Shown here: piece by piece, positions 43,188 to 53,385 of the stretch
How the letters are laid out: each line of letters opens with the position of its first letter
Position numbering within the stretch: the first letter of the stretch is position 1
Source: Clostridiales bacterium
GTDB taxonomy: Bacteria > Bacillota > Clostridia > Christensenellales > Pumilibacteraceae
Reading direction: 5' to 3'
Assembly (NCBI GenBank): GCA_022511445.1
Contig: JAFLVE010000106.1
Coordinates: 1-64,000, forward strand
Length of the DNA stretch: 64,000 nt
Position numbers and translations under genes: made by a program
Notes under the pieces: model-generated
What the model was told of the DNA's origin: nothing
The model's database searches: none
Seen by the model: only the letters and a program-made list of their open reading frames with translations

Positions 43188-46100
43188 TTAGCTCTTTTTT
43201 GTGAGCGTAGGCGTGCCTTTGACTTTAATGATATTCCTTGACACGTTATTGCTGACGTGAGTCAACTTAGTCATATCGTCGGATATCGTAAACGTGAAGG
43301 TGTGTCCGACTTCGCTGCTGCTCGAGAAGGTGTTAGTGATTGTAAACACAATAGTCTTCTCGGTGATAACAGCGGTAAAGTCGAGCCACTCCGTACCTAT
43401 CGTAATTCTGCCGGTAAGATCTGCCGAATCGTCGAACACTATCTTCATGGTTTCGGTATCCCAGTCGGTCGTGACGGAGCCGGAGAAGGTCATACCCGCA
43501 AACACGCTCTTGCCGAGGAGATCGGGATTGCCCTTTTCGATGCCGTACGAGACGGAAGATCCGTCGGAAGAATCGAATATGGTAATCTGCGAGTCGTTTA
43601 CAATATAGTACGTCTTGGTGCCGCCGGCGGAGCCGTAACCGTCAAGCGTAACCGTGCCTGCGCCGTCGGGCAGATTATAAGTACCCTCGAAGCCGTCAAG
43701 CTCTTTGGTGTAGGTCCCGTCGCCGAGCGTTACTACGTACATTCTCGAAGAGAAAACGAACGTTATCTTATTGCCCTCGACGATGGTGTACGAGACGGAA
43801 ATTCCGCCCGCAAGCGTAAGCTTGCCGTAACCGTCGGTAACAATCTCGCCGTACTCGCCGCTATACGTTCCGTCGAGCCCGTCGGCGCCCACAAATACGG
43901 AACCGTCGTACGCGCCTTTAAACACTTGCGTACCTTGTGCGTCGTTAATGGTAACAACGTTACCGGTAGTCTTGAGTCCTGTCAAGTTAGTTGTTGCCGT
44001 ACCGTTTACCAGTACCTCGACGTTGCCGTAAACCTTGTTGTTGTGTACGAAGAATACTTTATCTACATTGTTAACTTTAAACACGCCGAGCTTGGTATAG
44101 TTGCTGTCCCAGACCGCGTACGTAGAGGTATTCTGGTTAGCGTAAGCACCGGAAACCGTATCGGTGTCAGGATTGGCTAAATAGGTATAAACGTAAAGGT
44201 CGGTGCCAAGCGTCGAGCCGTTGCCGTAGTTGGTAACGATGGTCTTACCTACTGCATCGTAATACAAGTAAGCGCCGTTTATAGTGTAAACACCGTCGCC
44301 CACTTCAACGAGCGTGCCTGTCTTGGTGCCCGTAACGTTACCTAACGCGTCTATCGTAAGGTTACCGTAAGTAGATCCGCGTAAGGATGTGCTGTCAAAC
44401 TCGACGCCTTTGTATGTGCCCGTAAGCGCGTGCGCCTCGCCCCACTTTGCGTAGTAGGTTACCTGTACGCTCGCAATAAGCGTATCGGCTGTGACTTGCT
44501 CGCCCCAATCACCGTCCGCCGTGCCGTTCTTCGTAAACCAACCGAAGAAGTAAAGTTCGCCGTTAGTTACGTCGCCTATAGCCTTTACTGTACCTACGGT
44601 GTCGTTGACGAACTTATCGGTCTGTGTGTCGTCGGGCGTGCCCGGTACGAGGAAGTTCCAGGTTATTGTAGCCGCGGCGTCCCACTTAGCGTAGTAGGTG
44701 TAAGTTTCGCCGAGCTGGGGAGTTACGGTGTCTACAAGGCTACCCCACTCGCCGCTCGTCGTGCCGTCGTTATTGTACCAACCGCGGAAGATGTATCCGT
44801 CTTCGGTCAGCTTGGGAAGAGTATATTCGACGTCCGCCCAAACGCTCTCGGCAGCCTGCGTCGCATGCGCCGTTACGTAATTGATTGTTACCTTGTTTTC
44901 GGCAGAGGTGTAAGTGCGGTTGGCGGTATCGCCGTAATCAATAACGACCGTGTACGATTCCACCGTTTTGCCGTCCTGCTTAACGAGTAGCTTGTACGTA
45001 TTTTCCACTCCGTCGACCGCGTAGTACTTGCCGGACTTGTCGCCCCAACTAAAGTCCTCGCTTCCGTTAAGGAAGAGGTCGTCCTTGCCGTCGCACTTAT
45101 ATGTGCCGCGCGTTACGTCGGCTTCCTGAATAGCGGAGCCTTTGGCGCCGGTGCTTATAAACTCGAGGATAATGTTGCCTTCGCTATCCTTTACCGTGAT
45201 AAAGTTTCCTGCGGTAGCAAATGCGGGGACCGTTTCCACGGCAGAGCCCGCGGCGTTAACCGCCGTAGCGTCTACGTTACCGTAAACCTTGTTGTTATGG
45301 ACGAAATACGTTTTTACTTCGTCGTCCACGTTAAACTCTACGATGTAGGTGTAAAGCGAGTTCATTACCCAGTATGCAACGTTGTCGTACTGAGATATTG
45401 CAGACACGTTGTCCGACTTAACAAATACGTAAATATCGTTATTGAGCGTGGCAGTGGATTGGTTAAAACCCATAGCAATGGTTTCGGTTTCGGCGTCGTA
45501 GTAGACATACCTTGCCTGGCCGGTAATTACCGCGATTCCGGTCTCGGGCGAGTACTCGCCGATAACGCCGGTAACAGAGCCGGACACGTTGCCGAGCGCG
45601 TCAACGGTAAACGTTTTCGCCGCGGAAGTCGCGCCGTAAACGTAACCGTTGTAAAGCTCGTAGCCCTTGTAAGAGCCTGCCATCGGGTGCGGATCAACCC
45701 ACTTAGCATAGAAGGTTACGTTCGTGGCGCTAAGCACGGTGTTTACGGTAACCTGCACTCCCCAATCGCCGTCGAGCGTTCCGTTTTTGGTGAACCAGCC
45801 GGCAAACGTCTTGTTGCCGTTTACTATGCCCTCAATCGACTGAACGTACTCGATAGAGTCGTTTACGAATTTGCTGTTATCCGTAGCGTTGGGTGTACCG
45901 TCTACAAGGTAATCCCAAGTTACGGTTACCTGCGCGTCATACTTGCCGTAGACGGTTACATTTCCGTCGGGCGTTACGGAGAGAAGCTTATTGCCCCACT
46001 CGCCGTTCGAAGCGCCGTTTTGGCTGTACCAGCCGCGGAACGTATAGCCTGCGTTTTCGAGACCTTCCGCAAGAGTGTACTCTATATACTTATTTACGGA

Positions 46101-49100
46101 AACCGTCTCGGGAACGGTAAGGCTGCCCGCCGAGTACGAAACGTTAACCATCGTCTTGTTAACGGAGTACGCCGAGCCGTTAAGGGTAAGCTCGTAGTAT
46201 TCGGTGCGCTTGCCTTCCGCTACGACAAACATATCGTAGTAGGACTTTCCTTCCGCTTTTTTGTAGGTACCCGTCTTATTGCCCCAAGTAAAGTTGCCGT
46301 AGCCGTCGAGGACGAGGCTGTCGCCGCTCGAAGTATAGGTGCCTTCCATAAAGTCGGGCGAATTGGGAACTGTGATAACTCTGCCGTTAATCATAAGCTC
46401 GGCAAGGTACGCGCGGTCCTCGGAACCGCCGTCGCCGCCGCTGTCTTTTTTGTAATCGAACTTAAGATATGCGCCTTCGACAAGCGTAATCGTAAGCTCT
46501 TTTGCATCGGCATATTGATGCTTGCTGTTGTTCCTGTCAAGCTCTTTATTCTTAATGGAACCGTCCTCGGGCCAGTAATGCCATACCGTCAGATAATCCC
46601 ATGTGCCGCCTTCACAGTTAGCCCAGTACTTAAACGAAACAGTTATAGGACCGTCCACCGCATGTATTTCCATAAACGCGGTACTGTTGTCTTTACCCTT
46701 GTTGTTGCTCTGCCAGTAGCCGGTTTCGCTGTTATAAACCCAGCCGTAAAGCGCGTCCATATTGAACGACCAAATTCCGAGCGGATCCCACTTGCCGTAG
46801 TAGACCAAACCGTCGTCGTACTCGGTGGAAAGCTCTGCTTCCTCGTCGGCGGAGTACTCCACGCCGTCGATTTCGACAAACCAACCGACAAAGCCGGTGT
46901 TGTTTGCGGGGTTAATCGTTTGCTCGTCGGTAAGCTCGGGCATAATATCGCCGAGAGTGTCGCCGTCGGCAAAGTACACCGTGACAAACGTATCGGCGTC
47001 CTTGCCGTAAAGCTTAAACTCGATGCTCGCAAGCGACCACTTGCCGTAAAGCGTTACGTCGGTATCGCTGTTAACCTCGTGCACGGGCGATCCGTTAAGA
47101 CCGGGGTTATCGAACCAACCGAGGAAGCCCGTCTCCTCGAAGTCGCCTATCTCTGTCGTAACATTTGCAAACCAAATCGCGCTGTCCGTATCGTGTCCGT
47201 CAACGGTGAAATTGTATACGCGCGTAATCGTTATAAGCTGAACTTCGCCGGTAAACGTGTAGCCGTCGTCGCCTACGGAGATACGGTAATACGCCGCGTC
47301 CGTGCCGTTGTTGACAATATACAGACCGAAAGCGTAATCCTCGTTTGCCGCCGCTTTTACGTAGCGAAGAGTGAAGTTTTCGCCTGTGAAATCCTCGGGA
47401 GCGGAAACAATCGCACCGAAGCCCGCGCCGTTAAGCGTAAAGCTGAAAGACTGCCCGTCCTCGGTGTCCTGAGCCTCAAAGTCGAATACGTCGATTGTGC
47501 CCGTGTATGCACCTTCGAGACCGTCCGTTTCGACGAGCATGCCCGAAGCGTTTTTGCCGAAACCGAAAAGCTTGTCGTCGTCCTTGTCGAACACCGCAAC
47601 GTAGTCTGCGTTGTAGCAGCTTTCGGCGGCGATATCCGTGCCTGTAATCAGCGGTGAATTTTTAAACTTGACGTTAAAGTAAACCTCGCCTTCGCGGACG
47701 AAGATATTTTTGGTTTCGCCGACAGCGGTAGTCTTAAGCGAAATTGCCTCGCCGCCGTCCCAAATAGACATCTTGGATTCGATAGCGTCCACTTTATTGA
47801 GCGCGTCTTTTGTGGAAAAGTCTTCTACATCGACGGGAACGAGCACAACGGTCTTATTCCCCGTCAAAACCACCATCGCGCCCGTTTGCATATCTACGTA
47901 GCCGTTGTATACGGTTACGGTGCCGTTAGGCTTAATAGCGGGGGTTTCGCCCGACCTATCCATCTCGCGAACGGTAATCTTAAGCTTACCCTTAGCCTCG
48001 TCGATAAGCTCCAACGTAAAGTGACCTTGGGAAATAACCCATGCATAATCGTTAAAGCACGCCGCAGCGCTGTCTCCGTCTGTTAAAGGAGAGAAAATCA
48101 TCGGCTGGAATAACGAAGTATGCGTTCCGTTTTCGGGGTCGCTGTTATAGCTCCAGTGATTGTAACGGTCTACGGCTTTATTAACCTCGCTCGTGTCGTA
48201 CGAGAAGGAAACGTAATTTTTGTTGTCGTACGGCGCAACAAGCTTGTTTGACGTTTTTACTCTTACGGTAACAGGCTCGTCAATTCCCTCCACGGTAGCC
48301 GTGTACACGTCGAACGCCGCCGTGTTGTAGTTGGCGGAAACGGACGATTCCTCGTCCTTCGTCCAAACGCTCGCTTCGTTAAGCGCAGGGAGCTGCTTCG
48401 TCTCAACGTACTCCTCGTCGCCGTCGCGTTTGCAATGACGAGTAAGCGTGCCACCCGACGTAAGAGTAGGTGCGCCGTCCGCCCATTCCCACTCGGTCAT
48501 ATCGTGACCGAGCGCGGGAACTTCCAAGTCGAACGAAACCGAATACTGAGAATTGGTGTAAGTTCTCGTGCCGGGAGTTTCGCAATCCGCGCCGACTACC
48601 GCACCGGGAGTCCAGAACGACGTGTTGCTAAGCGCGGGAACGTCGTGCGTTTCCTCGCCTCCGTCGTTATCAAGGCATGTGCGGATTATTTTACCGCCGG
48701 TTGTCAAAGTGGGCTCGTTGCCCTCTTTAACCGTCCAAGCGGACCAACGGTCGCCGTGACCCTTAGCGGCTTCGGTGACGGTATAGTTTAAGTCGTATGT
48801 ATCGTTATGGTAAACCGTCGAGCCCTCTTCGGTGTGTGTGGCGTCGGTGTGCGAAGTGACCTCCCAGAACGCGGTGTCGCTTAAAGGTTTAAGCTCCGCC
48901 TTTTCCTCACCGCCGTCGTTTGCCTTGCAGTGGCGAATAGCAAGACCGGATGCGTTTTGCGTCGGTTTGCTGTCAGCCTTGACTTCCCACACGCCCCAAT
49001 CGTGACCGAGCGCAGGATCGCCCGTCACCTTAACCTCCACGCCATACTCGGAGGAGGTGTACGTTGTGTAACCCGCTTCGGTATGAGTCGGCGCCTTCAC

Positions 49101-49337
49101 CGAGGATTTCCAAAAGTCGGTGTCGCTAAGCGCAGGGACGTTGACCGTCGTGGTATTGCCGTCCGCCGCGCAGGTGCCCGTTAAGGTGCCGCCGTTTTCG
49201 ACAGTCGGCGCACTCGTAACGGTCCACTTGTACTCGTGCGTGTGTTCTTCCGTTTCCTGGCAAGCTATCGCCGTAACGCATGCGCATGCGCCCAGCGCGA
49301 TTGCCGCAAGAATGGAAAGCTTCTTGGTCTTTTTCAT
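43188..49337 (-). CDS. Giant repeat lipoprotein with InlB-like repeats
   Basis: 2049 residues, lipobox AIAC (Cys26). Residues about 32-340 are four repeats of about 70 residues with the pattern W-x-PTxxxGGxxxRxC...GGEE...PALSxxxFW. A 380-residue unknown part follows, then InlB/Flg_new-type repeats (FVGWF, YYGKWD) near 730-860, a beta-sandwich segment (about 865-990), and two long tandem copies of a unit of roughly 410 residues. Each long copy holds a GTYK/GxFxWG segment, two FxGWFxxNG repeats and a FFVHNNKVYGNV segment. No catalytic motif. Likely a surface adhesin or binding protein. Its ATG follows TAAGGAG. A terminator separates it from the upstream lipoprotein operon. Confidence 0.75.
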   Translation of the reverse strand: MKKTKKLSILAAIALGACACVTAIACQETEEHTHEYKWTVTSAPTVENGGTLTGTCAADGNTTTVNVPALSDTDFWKSSVKAPTHTEAGYTTYTSSEYGVEVKVTGDPALGHDWGVWEVKADSKPTQNASGLAIRHCKANDGGEEKAELKPLSDTAFWEVTSHTDATHTEEGSTVYHNDTYDLNYTVTEAAKGHGDRWSAWTVKEGNEPTLTTGGKIIRTCLDNDGGEETHDVPALSNTSFWTPGAVVGADCETPGTRTYTNSQYSVSFDLEVPALGHDMTEWEWADGAPTLTSGGTLTRHCKRDGDEEYVETKQLPALNEASVWTKDEESSVSANYNTAAFDVYTATVEGIDEPVTVRVKTSNKLVAPYDNKNYVSFSYDTSEVNKAVDRYNHWSYNSDPENGTHTSLFQPMIFSPLTDGDSAAACFNDYAWVISQGHFTLELIDEAKGKLKITVREMDRSGETPAIKPNGTVTVYNGYVDMQTGAMVVLTGNKTVVLVPVDVEDFSTKDALNKVDAIESKMSIWDGGEAISLKTTAVGETKNIFVREGEVYFNVKFKNSPLITGTDIAAESCYNADYVAVFDKDDDKLFGFGKNASGMLVETDGLEGAYTGTIDVFDFEAQDTEDGQSFSFTLNGAGFGAIVSAPEDFTGENFTLRYVKAAANEDYAFGLYIVNNGTDAAYYRISVGDDGYTFTGEVQLITITRVYNFTVDGHDTDSAIWFANVTTEIGDFEETGFLGWFDNPGLNGSPVHEVNSDTDVTLYGKWSLASIEFKLYGKDADTFVTVYFADGDTLGDIMPELTDEQTINPANNTGFVGWFVEIDGVEYSADEEAELSTEYDDGLVYYGKWDPLGIWSFNMDALYGWVYNSETGYWQSNNKGKDNSTAFMEIHAVDGPITVSFKYWANCEGGTWDYLTVWHYWPEDGSIKNKELDRNNSKHQYADAKELTITLVEGAYLKFDYKKDSGGDGGSEDRAYLAELMINGRVITVPNSPDFMEGTYTSSGDSLVLDGYGNFTWGNKTGTYKKAEGKSYYDMFVVAEGKRTEYYELTLNGSAYSVNKTMVNVSYSAGSLTVPETVSVNKYIEYTLAEGLENAGYTFRGWYSQNGASNGEWGNKLLSVTPDGNVTVYGKYDAQVTVTWDYLVDGTPNATDNSKFVNDSIEYVQSIEGIVNGNKTFAGWFTKNGTLDGDWGVQVTVNTVLSATNVTFYAKWVDPHPMAGSYKGYELYNGYVYGATSAAKTFTVDALGNVSGSVTGVIGEYSPETGIAVITGQARYVYYDAETETIAMGFNQSTATLNNDIYVFVKSDNVSAISQYDNVAYWVMNSLYTYIVEFNVDDEVKTYFVHNNKVYGNVDATAVNAAGSAVETVPAFATAGNFITVKDSEGNIILEFISTGAKGSAIQEADVTRGTYKCDGKDDLFLNGSEDFSWGDKSGKYYAVDGVENTYKLLVKQDGKTVESYTVVIDYGDTANRTYTSAENKVTINYVTAHATQAAESVWADVEYTLPKLTEDGYIFRGWYNNDGTTSGEWGSLVDTVTPQLGETYTYYAKWDAAATITWNFLVPGTPDDTQTDKFVNDTVGTVKAIGDVTNGELYFFGWFTKNGTADGDWGEQVTADTLIASVQVTYYAKWGEAHALTGTYKGVEFDSTSLRGSTYGNLTIDALGNVTGTKTGTLVEVGDGVYTINGAYLYYDAVGKTIVTNYGNGSTLGTDLYVYTYLANPDTDTVSGAYANQNTSTYAVWDSNYTKLGVFKVNNVDKVFFVHNNKVYGNVEVLVNGTATTNLTGLKTTGNVVTINDAQGTQVFKGAYDGSVFVGADGLDGTYSGEYGEIVTDGYGKLTLAGGISVSYTIVEGNKITFVFSSRMYVVTLGDGTYTKELDGFEGTYNLPDGAGTVTLDGYGSAGGTKTYYIVNDSQITIFDSSDGSSVSYGIEKGNPDLLGKSVFAGMTFSGSVTTDWDTETMKIVFDDSADLTGRITIGTEWLDFTAVITEKTIVFTITNTFSSSSEVGHTFTFTISDDMTKLTHVSNNVSRNIIKVKGTPTLTKKS
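43880..46360 (-). repeat. Tandem duplication of a ~410-residue unit in the giant lipoprotein
   Basis: Two adjacent copies, about 46360-45110 and 45110-43880. Matching landmarks in order: GNFTWGNKTG / EDFSWGDKSG; YTFRGWYSQNGASNGEWG / YIFRGWYNNDGTTSGEWG; GWFTKNGTLDGDWG / GWFTKNGTADGDWG; VDALGNVSGSVTG / IDALGNVTGTKTG; FVHNNKVYGNV in both. A third, shortened start (GTYSGEYGE) follows the second copy. Confidence 0.8.
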
Positions 49338-49360
49338 ATCCTACTCCTTAAATGGGTTGT

Positions 49361-49384
49361 ACCGCGGCATATTCACACCGCGGT
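49361..49384. other. Perfect inverted repeat before the giant lipoprotein start
   Basis: ACCGCGG and CCGCGGT are 7-base perfect arms around a 10-base spacer, 24 bases before the ATG and between that gene and the upstream terminator. It may be an operator or an mRNA hairpin that protects the 5' end; no good promoter is seen in the 70 bases between the terminator and the ATG. Confidence 0.5.
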
Positions 49385-49405
49385 CCGTTTACAATGTGAT
49401 TAAAA

Positions 49406-49449
49406 AAATACGCGCACAGAGACATCATCGTGCTCCTATGCGCGTATTT
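49406..49449 (-). terminator. Intrinsic terminator between lipoprotein units
   Basis: On the minus strand AAATACGCGCA and TGCGCGTATTT are perfect 11-base arms followed by a T run (T7 including the arm end). It lies 77 bases past the stop of the 1281-residue lipoprotein gene and 69 before the next start. Confidence 0.8.
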
Positions 49450-49525
49450 AACGTATTATAATATTTTTTGTACAATATGTCAAACAATTTATGGGGCGTT
49501 TTTAATAATTATAGGCGAAATTTGC

Positions 49526-52500
49526 TTATTCCTCGTAGTTACTGAGTATGCTTATGCCTTCCGAGGTGTCGCCCCATTTGAGGATTTTAATGTACTGCAC
49601 GGCGCCGTCCGCCTTTTCGATCTTAACGACGCTGTCGTTTTCGACGCCGCCGCTCATACTTGTAAGCGTGACTATCTCGCCCGTAGACGCCTTACTCGAA
49701 GAAATAACGTAAATATTGCCTACGCCCGAAATCGTTATCTCGCGCAGCACCGTTCCGGAAATTCCCACAACCCTGCTCGATCCGTGTCCGCTCTTTACAT
49801 AGTAATCGGTAAAGTTGAACGATCCGCTTACGGTAAGAATTATCGCATTGGTCGCGATTGATTTTACCTCGCCCGCAACCGCGCCGCCGTTTTCGGAATA
49901 CGCCTTAAACTTGAGTCCGTCGCCGTTCGCCTCGGCATAACCAAAGTAGTACGCACCGCTCGCGTTGAGCTCGATTTGACCGTTTGCGCCTATCGTAAAG
50001 TCGTAGTCCGCAAAGCATATACCCTTATATGCGCCGACAAACAGATTATTCGCTTCGAGCGTGCCCTTTACTATCTGAATGGAATAGTACGAGGTAACCT
50101 TTTCCCCGCCTACCGATACGGTGACCGAAAGCCTGTAATAGCCGGCATACTGCGCGCTGACCTTGGTCAAGTCGATATAGCCGTTTGCACTACTCGAAGC
50201 CTTATCCGCCGCCGACACCTCGCCGTCCTTTGTTATTATGGAAATGGAGTTGCGGATATCCGCTTTTACTCCATCGGCGGTTTTGCTGCCTATTGCCGCG
50301 CCGAAGCGGTACGAGCTTAAGTTGACAATCGCCCCGTCCGTAATGATAGAGTTTACGAGAAGCACTCCGTCGAGAAGATTTGTCTCAAACCGCTTAACCT
50401 TAAGCGTGTTGAGGAATTCACCGATATAAAACTCGGAGGAAGCGCCGTACGCGAAGTTGGGTTTTGTCCGCACGTAGCTTACGGTAAGAACGTCGCCGTT
50501 AACCGTATACCTTAACAGGTACGTTTCGTACGACGCCGAATCGGGCTTGAATACGCCCGTGCCGTAACCGTCGAGATAGAGATATCTTCCGGCGGACTCG
50601 TACAGCCCGTAATACTTGTCGCGTTCGAGAACGGTAAACGTATTGTTTTGAGTATTAAGCTTAAAGGTGTAAGAATACTTTTTCTCCTCGAACTGATAAA
50701 GGAAGAGCGTATCGGTTTCCCTGTCCTCATACCAGTTTTTGGTATTGTTCTTTTCGACGAGCCCAAAGGTAAATACCGTGTTACCCTCTATCTTAAAGGT
50801 GTAAGAGCTTGCCGAAGAAACCTCGAGCCTTGCGCTCTTTCCGTCGACCGTGCCCGTAAAGTTTTGACCGGCGTACTTGCTCACCTCGTTGCTCTTGTCG
50901 ATTTTTCCGACCTTTGCGTTTTCCATGGTGAACACGTACTTATCCTCGCCGAATGTGAACGACGACTTTTCGCCAGCCGCCTCGTTAAATCCGTCAGCAA
51001 AAACAAGCTCGCCCCACTTTACCGCATAAATGGTATCCGACGCGTTTTTAACGGCAAGCTCGACGTACAGTCCGTACCACATATCGGCGGAATTATCCTT
51101 CTTTACTATATGGAACGCGTCGAAGCTGTAACCCGATATCGTACCCGAAAGCACGTAGTTTGCGCCGTAATTTATAACGAGCGACTTGTCGATTGTCCAA
51201 ACCTCCTCGTTAAAATACACGAGCGGACGCTTTACGTCAGAAAAGCCGAGCTTAATTCTGTTGTCGGGGTCGAGCACTATTATTCCGTCTAAATAGTAAA
51301 GCGTGTAGTCGTTGTTTAAAAACCGGATAACAAGCGTATTTTCGTCTATTCCGCCGAGGAGCGTCGCCGTATAGCCGTTTACAGTCATCGTACCGTCGTC
51401 GGCTACAATCATGTCTTTAAGTATCGAGGAGGCCGCCGACTGCTCCACCGACGCGTTTAACGGCGCGGAATAGTAATAGTCGCCGTAGTCGCCCCAATCG
51501 CCGTATTCTCCGTCGTCGTAATCGTCGTCGTCGCCCGACGTAGGAATGGTTGTCATACCCGTTTTGTACGTGCCCATAAGCCTGCGGTCGAACACCGTGA
51601 CGGAAGAAGTCGCGCTCACGCCGCCAAGCTCGAGCGTAACCGTGTACACGCCCGGATTAAAGGTGTCTACCTTGCCCGAAATCATTTCGGCGGTAACCTC
51701 GATAGCTACGCCGTTTTTAGTTACTTCGAAAAGGTCGGTGGTAAACAGAGTCGCGCCCGTAAACACGCTCGTGTCGTGGGCGGTGATAACGACGTCGTCG
51801 CGAATACTGACGTCGTACTCGACAAATATCGGGTCCTCGTCTGCGCCGTATACGTACACCTCTATCTCGATGTGCTGCACTTCGGTCTTATTCATATCGA
51901 GCGGCTCGCTTATTACTTTTGCATACAGGTAAAGAATGTTCGCGCCGTTGGGATCGGCGGTAAGCGCCATTTTTCTGCCGTTAATGGTGGCATAAACGTT
52001 GGAAAATACGTTAAAGCTTTCCACGCTGCCGCGTATAATCGTTACGATAGGATCGACAGCATGTGCGGCGCCTATTGTCTCGCGCACCGCATAGGTTACC
52101 TCGCACTCGGTGTATGCAAACTCGGGCGGTCTGCCCACGCCTATTCCTTTGGTGTTGTACGGAATGCGAAGCGTTACGGGATAGTCGCCTTCGACTTCGA
52201 AGTCAACCTCGTCGAGTCCCTCGAAAAACTCCTCGGGAATTGCGAAGTATTTAACGCCGTTAATTACAAGCGTAAAATCGTTGGAAAAAGGGTACAGCGA
52301 TTTGTCGGTATCCTTTTGGATGTATATAACGTCGCTCGAAGCCTTTACGATTACGCCCGCCTCGACGGTTACCTTTGCGGTAACGGTCTGATTAAAGGCG
52401 TTAAGGGTAATTATGTACTCGCCCGCTTGCGAGTAGTTTACGGAGCCCGAAATCATGTCGTTAGTCACGGGAATAATCTCGGTTCCTCGCCTTATCTCGA

Positions 52501-53371
52501 ACAGCGTTTCAAGCTCGATATTTTCGCTGTGCGGATATATTACGATATCTCGCGAAGAAAGCGTGTACGATAAATCCTCGACGACGCGGACCCGCACGCT
52601 CGAAGTGTACGTCTTTCCGTCCTTTACATACGAAAAGCCGACGGACACGGTGTCGCCGACGTGCGCTGACGAAACCGCGCTCGTATCGATCATTGCGAGG
52701 GTTACCCTTTCCGCCTTGCCCTCTACGTACAGCGAGAATAAAAGCGTGTAGTCATACAAGGCGACCTCGCTCTCCTCGAGCGTTTTAACGGTATAGCTCG
52801 GCACGACAATAACGTCGTCGATAACGTGAACGATAACCGTTTTGGTTACTCCGCCGAACGTAACCGAATATGCGTAAGTTCCCGCCGTGGCAACGACGGT
52901 GCTTGTAACCATGTCGTCGGTTATACTCTGCTTTTCTCCGTCCTTTTTAAGCGTAAAAAGGCTCTTAAAGTCATAGGAGGAAACTTGCGAGGTCAAAATC
53001 GTAATCTCCGCCGCCGAAACCTCTATTGTGTACACCGTTCCGACAACGTGGACCTTGACGGTAGCCGACTGCCCGCCGTAAGTACAAACGACGTTATAGT
53101 CTCCGCCCTCGGGGAGAACTCCCGTACTGTCTATATACTCGGCTTTAACCGAAACCACCTTGCCGTCGGATATAATCGAAAACAGGTACGTATAGTCGTA
53201 GCCCGCCACGTCGGTATCTCTGACGGTAATCGAATCGTACTTGGCGGTTACCGTTATAACGTGATTGCCCGGGTCGTCGGAGGGCGTGGGATCAGTGTCG
53301 CAGGCGGCAAAAGCGAATATCGCCGCGCACAAAGCAATAAACACCGATATTAGTAATAAACGCTTTTTCAT
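49526..53371 (-). CDS. Large lipoprotein with four Ig-like N-terminal domains
   Basis: 1281 residues from ATG 53371 (GAGGAAA upstream). Lipobox FAAC (Cys24). Residues about 37-345 are four Ig-like repeats of 75-80 residues, each with a Y-D-F/Y-x-x-LF centre and ending in a VxVHV-type strand; a fifth related unit is near 535-600. It is followed by an Asp/Gly/Tyr-rich linker (about 611-635) and a C-terminal half of beta-rich segments containing several GxYxxxGxYLYLDGYG-like patterns shared with the giant lipoprotein downstream. No enzyme motif. It follows the 817-residue lipoprotein gene by 84 bases that contain a strong hairpin. Confidence 0.72.
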   Translation of the reverse strand: MKKRLLLISVFIALCAAIFAFAACDTDPTPSDDPGNHVITVTAKYDSITVRDTDVAGYDYTYLFSIISDGKVVSVKAEYIDSTGVLPEGGDYNVVCTYGGQSATVKVHVVGTVYTIEVSAAEITILTSQVSSYDFKSLFTLKKDGEKQSITDDMVTSTVVATAGTYAYSVTFGGVTKTVIVHVIDDVIVVPSYTVKTLEESEVALYDYTLLFSLYVEGKAERVTLAMIDTSAVSSAHVGDTVSVGFSYVKDGKTYTSSVRVRVVEDLSYTLSSRDIVIYPHSENIELETLFEIRRGTEIIPVTNDMISGSVNYSQAGEYIITLNAFNQTVTAKVTVEAGVIVKASSDVIYIQKDTDKSLYPFSNDFTLVINGVKYFAIPEEFFEGLDEVDFEVEGDYPVTLRIPYNTKGIGVGRPPEFAYTECEVTYAVRETIGAAHAVDPIVTIIRGSVESFNVFSNVYATINGRKMALTADPNGANILYLYAKVISEPLDMNKTEVQHIEIEVYVYGADEDPIFVEYDVSIRDDVVITAHDTSVFTGATLFTTDLFEVTKNGVAIEVTAEMISGKVDTFNPGVYTVTLELGGVSATSSVTVFDRRLMGTYKTGMTTIPTSGDDDDYDDGEYGDWGDYGDYYYSAPLNASVEQSAASSILKDMIVADDGTMTVNGYTATLLGGIDENTLVIRFLNNDYTLYYLDGIIVLDPDNRIKLGFSDVKRPLVYFNEEVWTIDKSLVINYGANYVLSGTISGYSFDAFHIVKKDNSADMWYGLYVELAVKNASDTIYAVKWGELVFADGFNEAAGEKSSFTFGEDKYVFTMENAKVGKIDKSNEVSKYAGQNFTGTVDGKSARLEVSSASSYTFKIEGNTVFTFGLVEKNNTKNWYEDRETDTLFLYQFEEKKYSYTFKLNTQNNTFTVLERDKYYGLYESAGRYLYLDGYGTGVFKPDSASYETYLLRYTVNGDVLTVSYVRTKPNFAYGASSEFYIGEFLNTLKVKRFETNLLDGVLLVNSIITDGAIVNLSSYRFGAAIGSKTADGVKADIRNSISIITKDGEVSAADKASSSANGYIDLTKVSAQYAGYYRLSVTVSVGGEKVTSYYSIQIVKGTLEANNLFVGAYKGICFADYDFTIGANGQIELNASGAYYFGYAEANGDGLKFKAYSENGGAVAGEVKSIATNAIILTVSGSFNFTDYYVKSGHGSSRVVGISGTVLREITISGVGNIYVISSSKASTGEIVTLTSMSGGVENDSVVKIEKADGAVQYIKILKWGDTSEGISILSNYEE

Positions 53372-53385
53372 AATTATTTCCTCAA

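Noticed and set aside
45297..47657. 786-codon open frame opposite the giant lipoprotein
   Set aside because: Lies inside repeat-coding DNA; its repeats mirror the sense-strand repeats and it lacks any promoter or start signal.
51485..51545. Possible short tandem repeat at the Asp/Gly/Tyr-rich stretch
   Set aside because: It is an irregular in-frame acidic linker, not a regular DNA repeat; it may bind calcium but nothing more can be said.
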